Assembly (NCBI RefSeq): GCF_031180975.1
Contig: NZ_JAPSLI010000012.1
Span: 25,279-89,278 of the forward strand
Direction of reading: 5' to 3'
Length of the DNA stretch: 64,000 nt
Source: Microbacterium sp.
GTDB taxonomy: Bacteria; Actinomycetota; Actinomycetes; Actinomycetales; Microbacteriaceae
The position numbers and the translations under genes were made by a program. The notes below the pieces were generated by a model. The model had not been told where the DNA came from. It did not search any database and saw nothing but the letters and a program-made list of their open reading frames with translations. Position 1 is the stretch's first letter; every line of letters begins with the position of its first letter. Positions 7,802 through 17,295 of this stretch are shown here, one piece after another.

Positions 7802-8767
7802 CTTCGGATCGAGCTCACCGATCAGTTGCAGCTCGACCTCGCGGCTCAGACCGGCCCGCCGAGGGCGGTCGACTCCCCGTTCGCGTTCGTCGGCGAGCAC
7901 CCGCTCGATGGTGGCGTCGAGCGGGTCGAGCGTCCCGCCCTCGCGCCGGTACGCCGCGTTGGAGCGGTTCATGAACCCGGGCATGTCGGCGGGGAGCCAC
8001 AGCGGCAGCGACCGCTCCCCCATCCAGTACGCCACGTCGTGCTCCTCCAGCCAGCCGTCATCCGCTCGCACCAGTTCGCCGGTGTGACCGGCGGCGACGC
8101 GCACCCGCTCGAGCACGTCGTCGAGCGGATGCGGGTCGCCGATGGCGTTGACGACACCGCTTCGTGGTGCCGCGGTCAGGAACCGAGCGAGGTCCTCGAC
8201 GTCGATGACCTGCGCGAGCCGCCCCTCGGCGCGGGGCAGGAGCACCGGCCCGTCCCCGGCGCGCGCGAACGCGGCGGCCCAGTACCCGAACCGGTCGCTC
8301 GGGTCGCCCGCACCGACGATGAGCCCTGGGCGCACGATGAAGGCGCTGTCGCCCAGCGCGCGCACCGCCCCTTCGGCGGCCACCTTCTGGGCGCCGTACT
8401 CGTACTCGTCCCCCTCGGCCGCGGCGGCCAGCAGCGGCGTATTCTCGTCGCCGCCCGCGGCGTCGTCGGCGTACACCGACATCGACGACACGTACGTCCA
8501 GTGCCCTGTGCGGTGGCCCAGCGCGGCGACGGCATTCCGCACGTGCCGCGCCTGCGATGAGATGTCGACGACCTCGTCCCAGTCGTGCAGGGCCAGGTCG
8601 TCGTACACCTCCGGATCGTCGCGGTCTCCGCGTACCAGCACGGCGCCGGACGGCGCGGAGCGCTCGCCTCGCGCCAGACACGTCACCTCTGCGCCGGCAT
8701 CCACCCACCGACGCGCGACGCGACCCGACAGCCAGCCCGTTCCCCCGAGGATCAGCACATTCGTCAT
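7799..8767 (-). CDS. NAD-dependent epimerase/dehydratase family protein
   Basis: A 322-residue short-chain dehydrogenase of the extended (atypical) type. The N-terminus VLILGGTGWLSGRVARRW carries the GGTGxxG dinucleotide-binding motif, and a VDISSQARHVRNAV segment and a later tyrosine-containing YEYGAQKVAAE stretch provide the catalytic-type YxxxK. Substrate is unknown; related proteins include UDP-sugar epimerases and RNA-binding chloroplast homologues. The start ATG was chosen because the Rossmann motif follows directly; upstream in-frame codons belong to non-coding sequence. It lies 55 bp after the thiamine fusion gene on the same strand. Confidence 0.85.
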   Translation of the reverse strand: MTNVLILGGTGWLSGRVARRWVDAGAEVTCLARGERSAPSGAVLVRGDRDDPEVYDDLALHDWDEVVDISSQARHVRNAVAALGHRTGHWTYVSSMSVYADDAAGGDENTPLLAAAAEGDEYEYGAQKVAAEGAVRALGDSAFIVRPGLIVGAGDPSDRFGYWAAAFARAGDGPVLLPRAEGRLAQVIDVEDLARFLTAAPRSGVVNAIGDPHPLDDVLERVRVAAGHTGELVRADDGWLEEHDVAYWMGERSLPLWLPADMPGFMNRSNAAYRREGGTLDPLDATIERVLADERERGVDRPRRAGLSREVELQLIGELDPK

Positions 8768-8822
8768 GTGCCCATACAACCCGTGGGCGACCCGCTGCGG
8801 AAGACGCCGCCGGCGAAGGTGG

Positions 8823-10964
8823 CTACCCTGCCGTCGGCAGCGGTGCGTCGAAGAATGCCAGCTCGTGCCGAGCAGACGCTTCGAAGGCGCGGAACATGCG
8901 CTCCCGCGCGGCGGAGTCGGATGCCGCCGCCGCCCTGCCGACGTACCGGAGCGCCTGTTCGGCGGCCTTCTCGAACGCCGGGTCGCTGTACGTGGCCAGC
9001 CAGGAGGCGTACGGATGATCGCGGTCACGAGGCCGCTCACCGAACTCGCCGGCTGCCAGCCGGGCGCCGATCTCCGCATACAGCCAGTAGCACGGCAGCA
9101 CTGCGGCGATCAGTTCGCCGTGGTCGCCGCCGAACGCGGTGGAACGGAGGTGGTCGAGGTAGGCGGTCGTCGCCGGCGCCGGGTCGTCGACGCCGCCGGG
9201 CGCCGACGCGATCCACGACGTGTGCAGCTCTCGCTCGCACACGATCGAGTTCTGCGCCGATCCGGCCCAGAACGCCTGCTCGGCTTCGGTCGGTGCGAGG
9301 CGGGACGCCGCCGCGAGCACGCGGGCGTACTCGCGCAGGTAGAGCGCGTCCTGGCGGAGATAGAACAGGAACACCTCACGCGGCAATGTGCCGTCGGCGA
9401 GCCGGCGGATGAACGGCAGTTCGTCGATGGCAGAGCGGATGCCGGCGATGCGGCCCCACCACTCCGCCACCACCTCGTCGGCGGTCGGGCGCGCATCGGT
9501 CCCGCCACGCTCCCACAGCCCGGCGAAGTGACTGATCGGTCCGTTGCCGCAGCCGACCTGCAGGGTGTCGCTCGCGCGAAGGGATTCGCGCAGCCAGGCA
9601 CGAGCGTCCGCCACGGCGTCCACCGCGTGCTGGCCCCGGGCGAGGCGTGTGGCGAGCGCGGACGACAGCGAGCAGCCCGTGCCGTGTGTGTTGTCGGTGT
9701 CGATCCGGATGCCGGGGAACTCGTGCACCAGACCGCGCGCAGCGTCGACCAGCGCGTCGGGGGCGTGATCTCCTGTCAGGTGCCCGCCCTTGACGAGCAC
9801 GGCCGTTCCGCTTCGGGCCGACAGCCGCTCTCCGGCGGCGAGGGCGTCACCCCAGCCGTCGAACTCGCGGCCGGTGAGCACGCCGAGTTCGGGGAGGTTC
9901 GGGGTGACGACGTGCGCCCGCTGCAGCAGGTCGTGCAGGGCCGTTTCGGCATCCGCCTCGAGCAGGCGGTCGCCGCTGGTCGCGACCATGACCGGATCGA
10001 CGACCACGACCGGTGGGCGCACTTCGTCGAGCCACGCCGTGACGGCCCGGATCACCTCGGCGTTCGCGAGCATCCCGATCTTCACCGCGTCGACCCGGAT
10101 GTCGTCCGAGACGGCGTCCAGCTGCTGGCGCACGAAGGCGGCCGGTGGCACGTGCACGGCCCGGACTCCCCGGGTGTTCTGCGCGGTGAGCGCGGTGAGC
10201 GCCGCCATGCCGTAACCGCCGTTGGCGGCGATGGACTTCAGGTCGGCCTGGATCCCCGCCCCGCCGGAGGGGTCGCTGCCGGCGATGCTCAGCACGCGGG
10301 GCACCGCGCCGTCACGCCACCTGCGCAGGAGTGCGTCGGCCGCGGCGGCCGGATCCGGGGCCGCGCACAGCGCCGACACGACGGCCACGCCGGCGGCCCC
10401 CGCGTCCCGGAGCGGGGCGACGTCGGCGGGGCCCACGCCGCCGATCGCGACGCACGGCAGCGGACTCGCCGCCGCGAAGGCCGCGAACCCGTCCACGCCG
10501 AGTGCGGGCGGGTGATCCGGCTTGGTACGGGTGGGGTGGATCACGCCGACCCCGAGATAGTCCACCACGTCGGCGGGCAGACGCCGCAGCTCATCGAGGT
10601 GAGCAGCGGTGTTCGCGGTGAGACCGATGATCGCATCGGGTCCGAGAAGCTCGCGTGCTCGCAACACCGAGGCGTCGCCCTGCCCGAGGTGCACGCCGTC
10701 CACGCGCGCGCCTCGGGCGAGGGCCGCGAGCGCGGCGTCGAGCCGGTCGTTCACGAGCAGCAGCGCACGGCCGCCGATCACCCCGGAGAGCTCGACGAGC
10801 TGTTCGGTGATCTCGGCGTCGGTGGCCGTCTTGTCCCGCAGCTGCACCGCGCGCACGCCGCCGGCCACCGCGGCGCGCACCGTGTCCACGACGCCACGGT
10901 CGCCGCACAGCACCGGATCGGTGACGAGGTACAGGACGAGGTCGGCAGGCCGCAGGCGGCTCAT
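8823..10964 (-). CDS. Trifunctional thiamine enzyme ThiE-ThiD-TenA
   Basis: One 713-residue protein joins three enzymes. Residues about 1-218 are thiamine-phosphate synthase ThiE ([28 protein letters not shown]). About 221-485 are HMP/HMP-phosphate kinase ThiD ([24 protein letters not shown], and the anion-hole [13 protein letters not shown]). About 493-713 are a TenA-like thiaminase II with the probable nucleophile Cys in [12 protein letters not shown]. The set would phosphorylate HMP, join it to thiazole phosphate, and salvage pyrimidine from degraded thiamine. The start overlaps thiM by 4 nt, so the two are translationally coupled under the TPP riboswitch. No thiC or thiG is nearby, consistent with salvage. 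Confidence 0.93.
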   Translation of the reverse strand: MSRLRPADLVLYLVTDPVLCGDRGVVDTVRAAVAGGVRAVQLRDKTATDAEITEQLVELSGVIGGRALLLVNDRLDAALAALARGARVDGVHLGQGDASVLRARELLGPDAIIGLTANTAAHLDELRRLPADVVDYLGVGVIHPTRTKPDHPPALGVDGFAAFAAASPLPCVAIGGVGPADVAPLRDAGAAGVAVVSALCAAPDPAAAADALLRRWRDGAVPRVLSIAGSDPSGGAGIQADLKSIAANGGYGMAALTALTAQNTRGVRAVHVPPAAFVRQQLDAVSDDIRVDAVKIGMLANAEVIRAVTAWLDEVRPPVVVVDPVMVATSGDRLLEADAETALHDLLQRAHVVTPNLPELGVLTGREFDGWGDALAAGERLSARSGTAVLVKGGHLTGDHAPDALVDAARGLVHEFPGIRIDTDNTHGTGCSLSSALATRLARGQHAVDAVADARAWLRESLRASDTLQVGCGNGPISHFAGLWERGGTDARPTADEVVAEWWGRIAGIRSAIDELPFIRRLADGTLPREVFLFYLRQDALYLREYARVLAAASRLAPTEAEQAFWAGSAQNSIVCERELHTSWIASAPGGVDDPAPATTAYLDHLRSTAFGGDHGELIAAVLPCYWLYAEIGARLAAGEFGERPRDRDHPYASWLATYSDPAFEKAAEQALRYVGRAAAASDSAARERMFRAFEASARHELAFFDAPLPTAG

Positions 10965-11836
10965 CCGTGCACCTCGACCGGGCGGTCCTCAACCGCGGAG
11001 ACCTCGACGCGGGCTCCGCTCAGGATCCGCACGGGTTCCACCGCGGCGAGCGCATCGAGCAGCGCCACCGCGAACGACCCGGGTCCACCGGCGGCCACGG
11101 CGGCGTCCTCGGCGGCGAGTGTGTACGCCAGTGACGCCGCCGCGACGGCCTCGAGAGCGGTGTGCCCTGTCGTGCGAGCGGCTCCCAGGAACGCCGCCAT
11201 CACCGCGCCCAAGGCGCAGCCGCCTCCGGTCACGCGCGTCAACAGGGCGTCGCCGTTCGCGATACGGATCACGGTGTCGCCGTCGGTGATGAGGTCGACG
11301 GGACCGGACACCGCCACGACAGCGCCGTGCGTGCGGGCGAGGCTCCGGGCTGCGTCGGCCGCCGCTTCCGGCGTATCGGTGGCGTCCACACCGCGACCCC
11401 CGGCACTCGCGCCGGCGAGCGCGAGGATCTCGGACGCGTTGCCGCGGATCGCGGACGGTCCGACCGCCACGAGGTCGCGGGCGAGCGCGGTGCGCACCGG
11501 CAGCGCGCCGACCGCGACCGGGTCGAGCACCCACGGGGTTGCCGCTGTGTGTGCAGCCGCGGCCGCCTCCAGGCTCGCCCGCCGCTGCTCGGGGGTCGGG
11601 GTGCCGAGGTTGATCAGCAGACCGGCCGTGACACCGGCGAACATCCCGGCCTCATCGACGATGTCGACCATCGCCGGGGCGGCGCCGACAGCGAGCAGGA
11701 CGTTGGCTGTGAAGCCGGTCACCACGCTGTTGGTGATGCACTGGGTCAGTGGCTGCCCCTCGCGGACAGCGGTCAGGAGCTCGGCGGTGGCCGTGGCCAC
11801 GGACTCGGCGGACGGTGGACGCAGAAGATCGCTCAA
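10961..11836 (-). CDS. thiM: Hydroxyethylthiazole kinase
   Basis: A 291-residue kinase that phosphorylates 4-methyl-5-(2-hydroxyethyl)thiazole for thiamine salvage. Family motifs seen include [28 protein letters not shown] near the N-terminus, [10 protein letters not shown], and the glycine-rich [11 protein letters not shown] that holds the ATP phosphates and catalytic Cys. The start is a TTG at 11836: an AGGGA sequence lies 7 nt upstream and forms the end of the TPP riboswitch, so ligand binding can hide the ribosome site. Normal length is about 260-280, so it is complete. Confidence 0.93.
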   Translation of the reverse strand: MSDLLRPPSAESVATATAELLTAVREGQPLTQCITNSVVTGFTANVLLAVGAAPAMVDIVDEAGMFAGVTAGLLINLGTPTPEQRRASLEAAAAAHTAATPWVLDPVAVGALPVRTALARDLVAVGPSAIRGNASEILALAGASAGGRGVDATDTPEAAADAARSLARTHGAVVAVSGPVDLITDGDTVIRIANGDALLTRVTGGGCALGAVMAAFLGAARTTGHTALEAVAAASLAYTLAAEDAAVAAGGPGSFAVALLDALAAVEPVRILSGARVEVSAVEDRPVEVHG

Positions 11837-11844
11837 CGCGACAT

Positions 11845-11914
11845 CCCTTCGCTAGTACGAACTAGATCAGGTTCGACGGGTGTGTTCTCAGCCGCAGATG
11901 CGGCACCCCGTGTC
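11845..11914 (-). ncRNA. TPP riboswitch (thi box)
   Basis: Reading on the minus strand, the conserved TPP aptamer pieces occur in order: GGGGTGC, GCTGAGA, ACCCG, AACCTGATCTAGTTCG and GCGAAGGGA. The last element pairs into helix P1 and also contains the Shine-Dalgarno sequence for thiM. Binding of thiamine pyrophosphate should therefore block translation of thiM directly. No separate terminator is visible, so control is probably translational. Confidence 0.93.
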
Positions 11915-11946
11915 ACTGCTCGCAGTCTAGCGACCCGCGGTCGGGA

Positions 11947-12294
11947 TCAGCTCCGCCACTCCGGTACCGGGTTGGTGAGCTCGGCGATCGTCCACGACGG
12001 ATCGGGGCGCCAGTCGCACCATTCGCGATGGAACGGCCAGTGGTGGGCGCGAAACGAGGCGATGGCGGCACCCGTTCGCAGGTGCGCGTTCTCGAGGTTG
12101 ACGTACCAGCCGGCGAACTCCCCGTCATCGCGGACGACGCGCATCGGCGCGATGTTGGAGGCGTCACCCTCTCTCCACCCGGGCTTGCGGTAGTGCCACT
12201 CGACGACCTCACCGGGCTCGAGGTGCGGTGCGGCGCCCAGCTCCCTCGCCCCTTCGGGAACCGACGGCGGCGTGGGCCGGGCGACGAACGTCAC
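11947..12294 (-). CDS. DUF402-like small protein
   Basis: A 115-residue protein with a central region (WHYRKPGW, APMRVVRDDG, FAGWYVNLE) resembling DUF402 (FomD-like) proteins, some of which are metal-dependent nucleotide phosphohydrolases. The GTG start overlaps the stop of the cupin gene (GTGA), suggesting coupled translation. The C-terminal part after the WYVNLE motif departs from the usual DUF402 pattern, so the assignment is tentative. Function in this organism is unknown. Confidence 0.6.
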   Translation of the reverse strand: MTFVARPTPPSVPEGARELGAAPHLEPGEVVEWHYRKPGWREGDASNIAPMRVVRDDGEFAGWYVNLENAHLRTGAAIASFRAHHWPFHREWCDWRPDPSWTIAELTNPVPEWRS

Positions 12295-12731
12295 TCCGCG
12301 TTCGTCCAGGGCATCGGGCGTTCGGTGTCGCGCGTGCCGTCGTCGGGCAGGTGCGGGAGCCGCTCCCCGCCGGCGCGGATGCACAGCCAGCGCAGCTCAC
12401 CCGGGCTGTCGGGACGCGCCCGCCAGGTGCGCCAGACGCCGTGCCCGACACGCACCACCGTGCCAGGGCCGACATCGACCGTGTCGTCGTCGAGACCCAT
12501 CTGTCCGAGTCCCTCCAGGAAGACGTACAGCTCCTCGACCCGGGCGTGGGTGTGCCAGTAACCGGCCTCCTCGCCCGGGGCCAGCGCGTTCGCCGTCATC
12601 CCGATGTACTGCATTGTGAGTTCGTGGTCGACGACGCGGCGGCCGTCGCGGGAACGGGCCGCGTCGAAGCCGCCGAAGTGCCCGCGCCACTCGCTCAGCG
12701 CACCGATCTGGGTGATCTCGTAATCGCTCAT
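12291..12731 (-). CDS. Cupin-domain protein
   Basis: A 146-residue single-domain cupin. The metal-binding motif 1 is visible as HTHARVEELYVFLEG (His, His, Glu) and motif 2 as the later PGTVVRVGHGVWR (His). Such small cupins may be isomerases, dioxygenases or sugar-binding regulators; nothing here defines the substrate. A GGGAG site lies 7 nt before the ATG. It is the first gene of a two-gene unit with the DUF402-like protein. Confidence 0.8.
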   Translation of the reverse strand: MSDYEITQIGALSEWRGHFGGFDAARSRDGRRVVDHELTMQYIGMTANALAPGEEAGYWHTHARVEELYVFLEGLGQMGLDDDTVDVGPGTVVRVGHGVWRTWRARPDSPGELRWLCIRAGGERLPHLPDDGTRDTERPMPWTNAE

Positions 12732-12752
12732 CTGGTCACTCCCCTCCCGTGG

Positions 12753-15269
12753 TCACTCCCGGATGCCGGCACCGAAGCGCTCCGCGGCGACCGCCACACC
12801 GGCCATCTTCGCCTCGGTCGCCTCGGCAGACGTCAGCGTGCGGTCCGCTGCGCGGAACCGGAGGGCGAACGTCAGGCTCTTGCGTCCCTCCCCCACGCCC
12901 TCGCCCCGGTAGTCATCGACGAGGCGGATGGACTCCAACAGCGGCCCGGCACCCTCGACGACGGCCGCGCGCAGGTCGGCGGCCGACACACCGGCGTCGA
13001 CGACCAGAGAGACGTCCTGGGTCGCGGCGGGGAACGTCGACAGCGATTCGGCGACGACGCGCTCCCCCGCCAGCGTGAGCAGTCGGTCCAGGTCGAGCTC
13101 GGCGACGACGGCGCGCCCGGGCAGGTCGGCGTCGGCGGACACCTGCGGGTGCAGCTCGCCCACGTATCCGATCTCCTCGCCCCGCACCGTGAGCACACCC
13201 GCACGACCGGGGTGCAGTGCGGCGCGGGTCGTCTGCGCGACCTCGATCTCGGCACCGGCGGCGGCGGCGATCACCCGCACCGCATCCAGTGCGTCACCCA
13301 GATCGGCGGGCTCCGCCGCCCGTCCCGGCTGGCGAGGCGTGATGCTCCCGGTGAGCAGCACGCCGACGTGGCGCGGCTGCGGCGGGATCGACGCGTTCAG
13401 CTCGGCGAGCGTCTCGTCCGACGGGCGCTGCGCCAGCGGTGGGATGAAGTCGGTCCCGTACGCGACGTCCTGCTCCGGGGTGAACACCGTGCCGCTCTCG
13501 AAGATCGCGAGGTCGACGAGACCCCGGGAGATGTTGCGGTGGGCGGTCTGCAGCAGCCCCGGGATCAGCGAGCGGCGCAGGAACGGCGCCTGCCCGTCCA
13601 GCGGATTCGCGAGACGGATGCTGGGCAGGTGCGCGCCCGACGGGGACGCGTGCAGGTCGTTCTGCTCCTCCGTCGTGAACGGGAACGACGGTGCCTCCAC
13701 GAAGCCCGCGGCGGCCAGGGCGTCGGCGACGCGCTTGCGGCCCTGCTGCAGCGGCGTGTATCCGCGCCCGGACGGCGGCACCGGCAGCACGGAGGGGATG
13801 CGGTCCAGCCCGTGGATGCGGGCGACCTCCTCCGCGAGCGTCCACTTGTCGGTGAGGTCGGGGCGCCAGGTCGGCGGGATGACGAACCACCCGCCTTCCC
13901 GGGCCCCTGACGCGGTCGACGGGTTGACCTCGGCGCCGATCGTCTCCAGGGCGCCGGTGATCTCGGCATCGGTGTAGTCGACCCCGATCAGGCCCTGCAC
14001 GAAACCGGCGGGCAGCTCGATGCCCTCCACGACGACCTCGGTGTAGAGGGCGCCGCCCTCGTCGGTCAGCGTGCCGCCGGCGAGTTTGACCATCAGGTCG
14101 GCGACGCGGCGGGCGGCGACGAACGGGATCAGCGGGTCCACGCCGCGTTCGAAGCGCTTGGACGCCTCGCTGGGCAGCTTGTGCCGGCGCGCGGTGCGTG
14201 CGATCGTCACCGGGTCGAAGGTCGCGGCCTCGATGAGCACGTTGCGCGTGCTCTCGCTCATCTCGGTGGTGCCACCGCCCATGACGCCGGCGAGACCGAT
14301 CGGGCCGGAGCCGTCGGTGATGAGCAGGTCCTCCGGGTGGAGCGTGCGCTCCTGACCGTCCAGTGTGGTGAGCTTCTCGCCGCGCTCGGCACGCCGCACG
14401 GTGATCGTGCCGTCGAGCCGGTCGAGGTCGTAGCCGTGGATCGGCTGCCCGAGCTCCAGCATCACGTAGTTGGTGATGTCGATGAGCACGCCGAGGGAGC
14501 GCATGCCCGCCAGCGTGAGACGGGCGATCATCCACGGCGGGGTCAGACGCGACGGGTCGACGTCGCGCACGACCCGGGTGACGAACTCGCTCGCGCCCAC
14601 ACGGCCGCGGATCGGGCGGGCGTCGTCGACGGTCGCGGTCTGCCCGGTGCCGGGCTGCAGCTCCGCGAAGTCGCGCTCGGCGGGGTCGCGGAACGCGGCC
14701 CCCGTGGCGTGGGAGTACTCGCGCGCGACGCCGCGCACCGAGAAGGCGTAACCGCGGTCGGGGGTGACGTTGATGTCGACGGCGACGTCGTCGAGTCCGA
14801 GCAGCGCGATCGCGTCGGTGCCGACCGGTGCGTCGACGCCGAGCTCGGACAGGATGAGGATGCCGTCGTGCTCGTCGCCCAGGCCGAGCTCGCGGGCGGA
14901 GGCGATCATGCCGTCCGAGGTGTGGCCGTACGTCTTGCGCGCGGCGATCGGGAACGGCCCGGGCAGCACGGCGCCGGGCAGGGTCACGACGACCTTGTCA
15001 CCGGCGGCGAAGTTGCGGGCGCCGCACACGATGCCGCGCGGCTCCTCCTCGTTCACGTCGACCTGGCACCAGCGGATGGTCTTGCCGTTCTTCTGCGGCT
15101 CCTCCTCGAAGGACAGCACCTGCCCCACGACGACAGGACCGGTGATCTCGAAGCGGTGGACGTCCTCCTCCTCGAAACCGACGCTGACCAGCGCGGCCAG
15201 GACATCCTCCGGCGTGGCATCCGCTGCCACATCCACGTACTCACGCAGCCACGAAAGCGGGACGCGCAT
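12753..15269 (-). CDS. pheT: Phenylalanyl-tRNA synthetase beta subunit
   Basis: An 838-residue beta chain of the alpha2-beta2 enzyme that charges tRNA-Phe. N-terminal tRNA-binding OB domain (ITGPVVVGQVLSFEEEPQ... around residues 40-150), B3/B4 editing region (middle), B5 and the C-terminal ferredoxin-fold anticodon domain (TFPAATQDVSLVVDAGV). Length is close to the family norm. Its ATG overlaps the last base of the pheS stop (TGATG), showing tight coupling. The usual start MRVPLSWLREYV supports the chosen codon. Confidence 0.97.
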   Translation of the reverse strand: MRVPLSWLREYVDVAADATPEDVLAALVSVGFEEEDVHRFEITGPVVVGQVLSFEEEPQKNGKTIRWCQVDVNEEEPRGIVCGARNFAAGDKVVVTLPGAVLPGPFPIAARKTYGHTSDGMIASARELGLGDEHDGILILSELGVDAPVGTDAIALLGLDDVAVDINVTPDRGYAFSVRGVAREYSHATGAAFRDPAERDFAELQPGTGQTATVDDARPIRGRVGASEFVTRVVRDVDPSRLTPPWMIARLTLAGMRSLGVLIDITNYVMLELGQPIHGYDLDRLDGTITVRRAERGEKLTTLDGQERTLHPEDLLITDGSGPIGLAGVMGGGTTEMSESTRNVLIEAATFDPVTIARTARRHKLPSEASKRFERGVDPLIPFVAARRVADLMVKLAGGTLTDEGGALYTEVVVEGIELPAGFVQGLIGVDYTDAEITGALETIGAEVNPSTASGAREGGWFVIPPTWRPDLTDKWTLAEEVARIHGLDRIPSVLPVPPSGRGYTPLQQGRKRVADALAAAGFVEAPSFPFTTEEQNDLHASPSGAHLPSIRLANPLDGQAPFLRRSLIPGLLQTAHRNISRGLVDLAIFESGTVFTPEQDVAYGTDFIPPLAQRPSDETLAELNASIPPQPRHVGVLLTGSITPRQPGRAAEPADLGDALDAVRVIAAAAGAEIEVAQTTRAALHPGRAGVLTVRGEEIGYVGELHPQVSADADLPGRAVVAELDLDRLLTLAGERVVAESLSTFPAATQDVSLVVDAGVSAADLRAAVVEGAGPLLESIRLVDDYRGEGVGEGRKSLTFALRFRAADRTLTSAEATEAKMAGVAVAAERFGAGIRE

Positions 15270-16309
15270 CACACCACCATCCCGAACTGCTCGCTGAAGC
15301 GCACATCGCCCTCGGCCATGTCGCGCATGTCCTTCACGTCGCTGCGGAACATCAGGGTCCGCTCGATCCCCATCCCGAACGCGAACCCGCTGTACTCGTC
15401 CGGGTCGATCCCGGCGGCGCGCAGCACGTTGGCGTTCACCATGCCGCATCCGCCCCACTCGATCCAGCGCGCCCCGCCCTTGAAGGTGGGGTGCCAGAGG
15501 TCGAGCTCGGCCGACGGCTCGGTGAAGGGGAAGTAGTTGGTGCGCAGCCGGGTCTTCGCCTCGGGGCCGAACATCTGCCGGGCGAAGTGGTCGAGCGTGC
15601 CTTTCAGGTGCGCCATCGTGATGCCCTTGTCGATGACCAGCCCCTCGAACTGGCTGAAGACCGGCAGGTGCGTGGCGTCGAACTCGTCGGTGCGGTACGT
15701 GCGGCCGGGGCACAGCACGTAGATCGGCAGTTCGCGGTCGAGCATGGAACGCACCTGCACAGGGCTGGTGTGGGTGCGCATGACCAGGTGGCGGGCGGCC
15801 GGGTCGACGTAGAAGGTGTCCTGTTCCTGGCGGGCGGGGTGGTCCTCGTCGAAGTTCAGGGCATCGAAGTTGAACCACTCGTGCTCGAGCTCCGGGCCTT
15901 CCGCGATCTCCCAGCCCATCCCCACGAACACGTCGCACACCTGCTCCTGCAGGAGGGAGAGCGGATGCCGGGCGCCGACGCGCGAGCGGGAGGCGACCGC
16001 CGTGATGTCCACGCGCTCCGCTTCGAGGCGGGCGGCGGTCTCCGCGGCGGCGAGCTCGGCCTCCTTTGCCGCGAGCGCCTGGGTGACGCGCCCGCGCCCC
16101 TGCCCGATCAGCTTTCCGAAGGTGGCCTTGTGCTCGGGTGCCACCTGGCGCATCGACGCGTTGAGCGTCGCCAGCGGCGACCCCTCGGCGATGTGCGCGG
16201 CGCGGGCGGACTTCAGCTGGGCGGTGTCGGCTGCGGACTCGATCGCGGCCAGGGCGGCGGCGACAGCCGCTTCGACCGCTTCAGGGGTGATTTCGGGGAC
16301 GTCAGACAC
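15269..16309 (-). CDS. pheS: Phenylalanyl-tRNA synthetase alpha subunit
   Basis: A 346-residue class II synthetase catalytic subunit. The N-terminal coiled-coil (about residues 1-85) is followed by the catalytic core with motif 1-like GARHPLSLLQEQVCDVF, motif 2 (MRTHTSPVQVRSM) and motif 3 (GFAFGMGIERTLM). The start is the GTG at 16309 because TAGACT lies 8 nt before it and no ribosome site is seen, consistent with a leaderless message. Operon with pheT. Confidence 0.96.
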   Translation of the reverse strand: MSDVPEITPEAVEAAVAAALAAIESAADTAQLKSARAAHIAEGSPLATLNASMRQVAPEHKATFGKLIGQGRGRVTQALAAKEAELAAAETAARLEAERVDITAVASRSRVGARHPLSLLQEQVCDVFVGMGWEIAEGPELEHEWFNFDALNFDEDHPARQEQDTFYVDPAARHLVMRTHTSPVQVRSMLDRELPIYVLCPGRTYRTDEFDATHLPVFSQFEGLVIDKGITMAHLKGTLDHFARQMFGPEAKTRLRTNYFPFTEPSAELDLWHPTFKGGARWIEWGGCGMVNANVLRAAGIDPDEYSGFAFGMGIERTLMFRSDVKDMRDMAEGDVRFSEQFGMVV

Positions 16310-16317
16310 GAGAACCG

Positions 16318-16323
16318 AGTCTA
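16318..16323 (-). promoter_or_regulatory. -10 box for leaderless pheST transcript
   Basis: TAGACT on the minus strand, 8 nt before the pheS GTG, in the 50-bp gap after gluD. Confidence 0.5.
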
Positions 16324-16359
16324 CCGGTGCGGCCGTCACCGCCCGGCATCCGCCCGCCG

Positions 16360-17295
16360 TCAGGGCTGTGTGGGAGGCATCCCGCCCGCGTCGAACCTGC
16401 CCGCTCCGCGCTGCATGGCGATCACCTCGGTCACCGTGGACTCGTCGTGAAGGCGCGGGTCGGTCCCGGCATCCGGCGGGGCGATGCCGCGCACCTTCGG
16501 CGAGCGGCGCGTGCGATCTTCGACGACCTTCGCCACCCAGGCGAGGATGAGGCAGAGCACGATGTAGATGCCGCCGATGATGAAGGCCGACTGCAGGATG
16601 GGCCGTCCCTGCTGTGACGTGAGCTGCTTGGCGTAGTACAGCAGTTCGGGATACGTGATGATGAACCCGAGTGCGGTGTCCTTCAGGGTGACGACGAGCT
16701 GGGCGATGATGACCGGCAGCATCGCCCGGATCGCCTGCGGCAGCAGAATGAACCGCATCACGCCGCTCTTGCGCAGGCCGATGGCATAGCCGGCCTCCTT
16801 CTGACCGCGGGGCAGCGATTCCACACCCGCGCGCAGCACCTCGGCGAGCACCGAGCCGTTGTATGCCATCAGGCCCAGCACCACCGCCCAGTACGGATCC
16901 ATGCGGACGCCGAGCACAGGCAGGCCGTAGTAGAGCAGCATCATGAAGACCAGCACGGGTACGGCGCGGAACAGCTCGATGACGACCGTGACCGGCAAAC
17001 GCACCCACGCATGCTCGGAAAGCCGTCCGATCGCCAGCACGAAACCGAGTGCCAGTGCGAGCACGGCTGCAAGGGCGAACGCCCCGAGTGTGTTGCCGAG
17101 CGCTTTGAAGATGCCGGCCCACACCGCGCTGAACGTGAAGACGTACCACTTCTGCGGGTCGAACTGGCCGGTGACGGCCATCCGATAGATCAGGAAACCG
17201 AGGATCCCGAGTACCAGGAGCACGGTGAGGACGGCGAGGATGCGGTTGCGTGCGACGGCCCGCGGCCCCGGCACGTCGTAGAGGACGGAAGTCAT
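16360..17295 (-). CDS. gluD: Glutamate-type ABC transporter permease (GluD-like)
   Basis: A 311-residue polar amino-acid permease (HisM family) with about five membrane helices and the EAA loop (GYAIGLRKSGVMRFILLPQAIRAMLP). The C-terminal cytoplasmic tail after about residue 265 is polar and lacks helices, as in corynebacterial GluD. The gene overlaps gluC by 4 nt and completes a gluABCD operon importing glutamate or a related acidic amino acid. The symbol follows the operon layout. Confidence 0.88.
   Translation of the reverse strand: MTSVLYDVPGPRAVARNRILAVLTVLLVLGILGFLIYRMAVTGQFDPQKWYVFTFSAVWAGIFKALGNTLGAFALAAVLALALGFVLAIGRLSEHAWVRLPVTVVIELFRAVPVLVFMMLLYYGLPVLGVRMDPYWAVVLGLMAYNGSVLAEVLRAGVESLPRGQKEAGYAIGLRKSGVMRFILLPQAIRAMLPVIIAQLVVTLKDTALGFIITYPELLYYAKQLTSQQGRPILQSAFIIGGIYIVLCLILAWVAKVVEDRTRRSPKVRGIAPPDAGTDPRLHDESTVTEVIAMQRGAGRFDAGGMPPTQP

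Noticed and set aside
12753..15938. A 1061-codon version of pheT
   Set aside because: The true start is at 15269, fixed by the MRVPLSWLREYV sequence and overlap with pheS.
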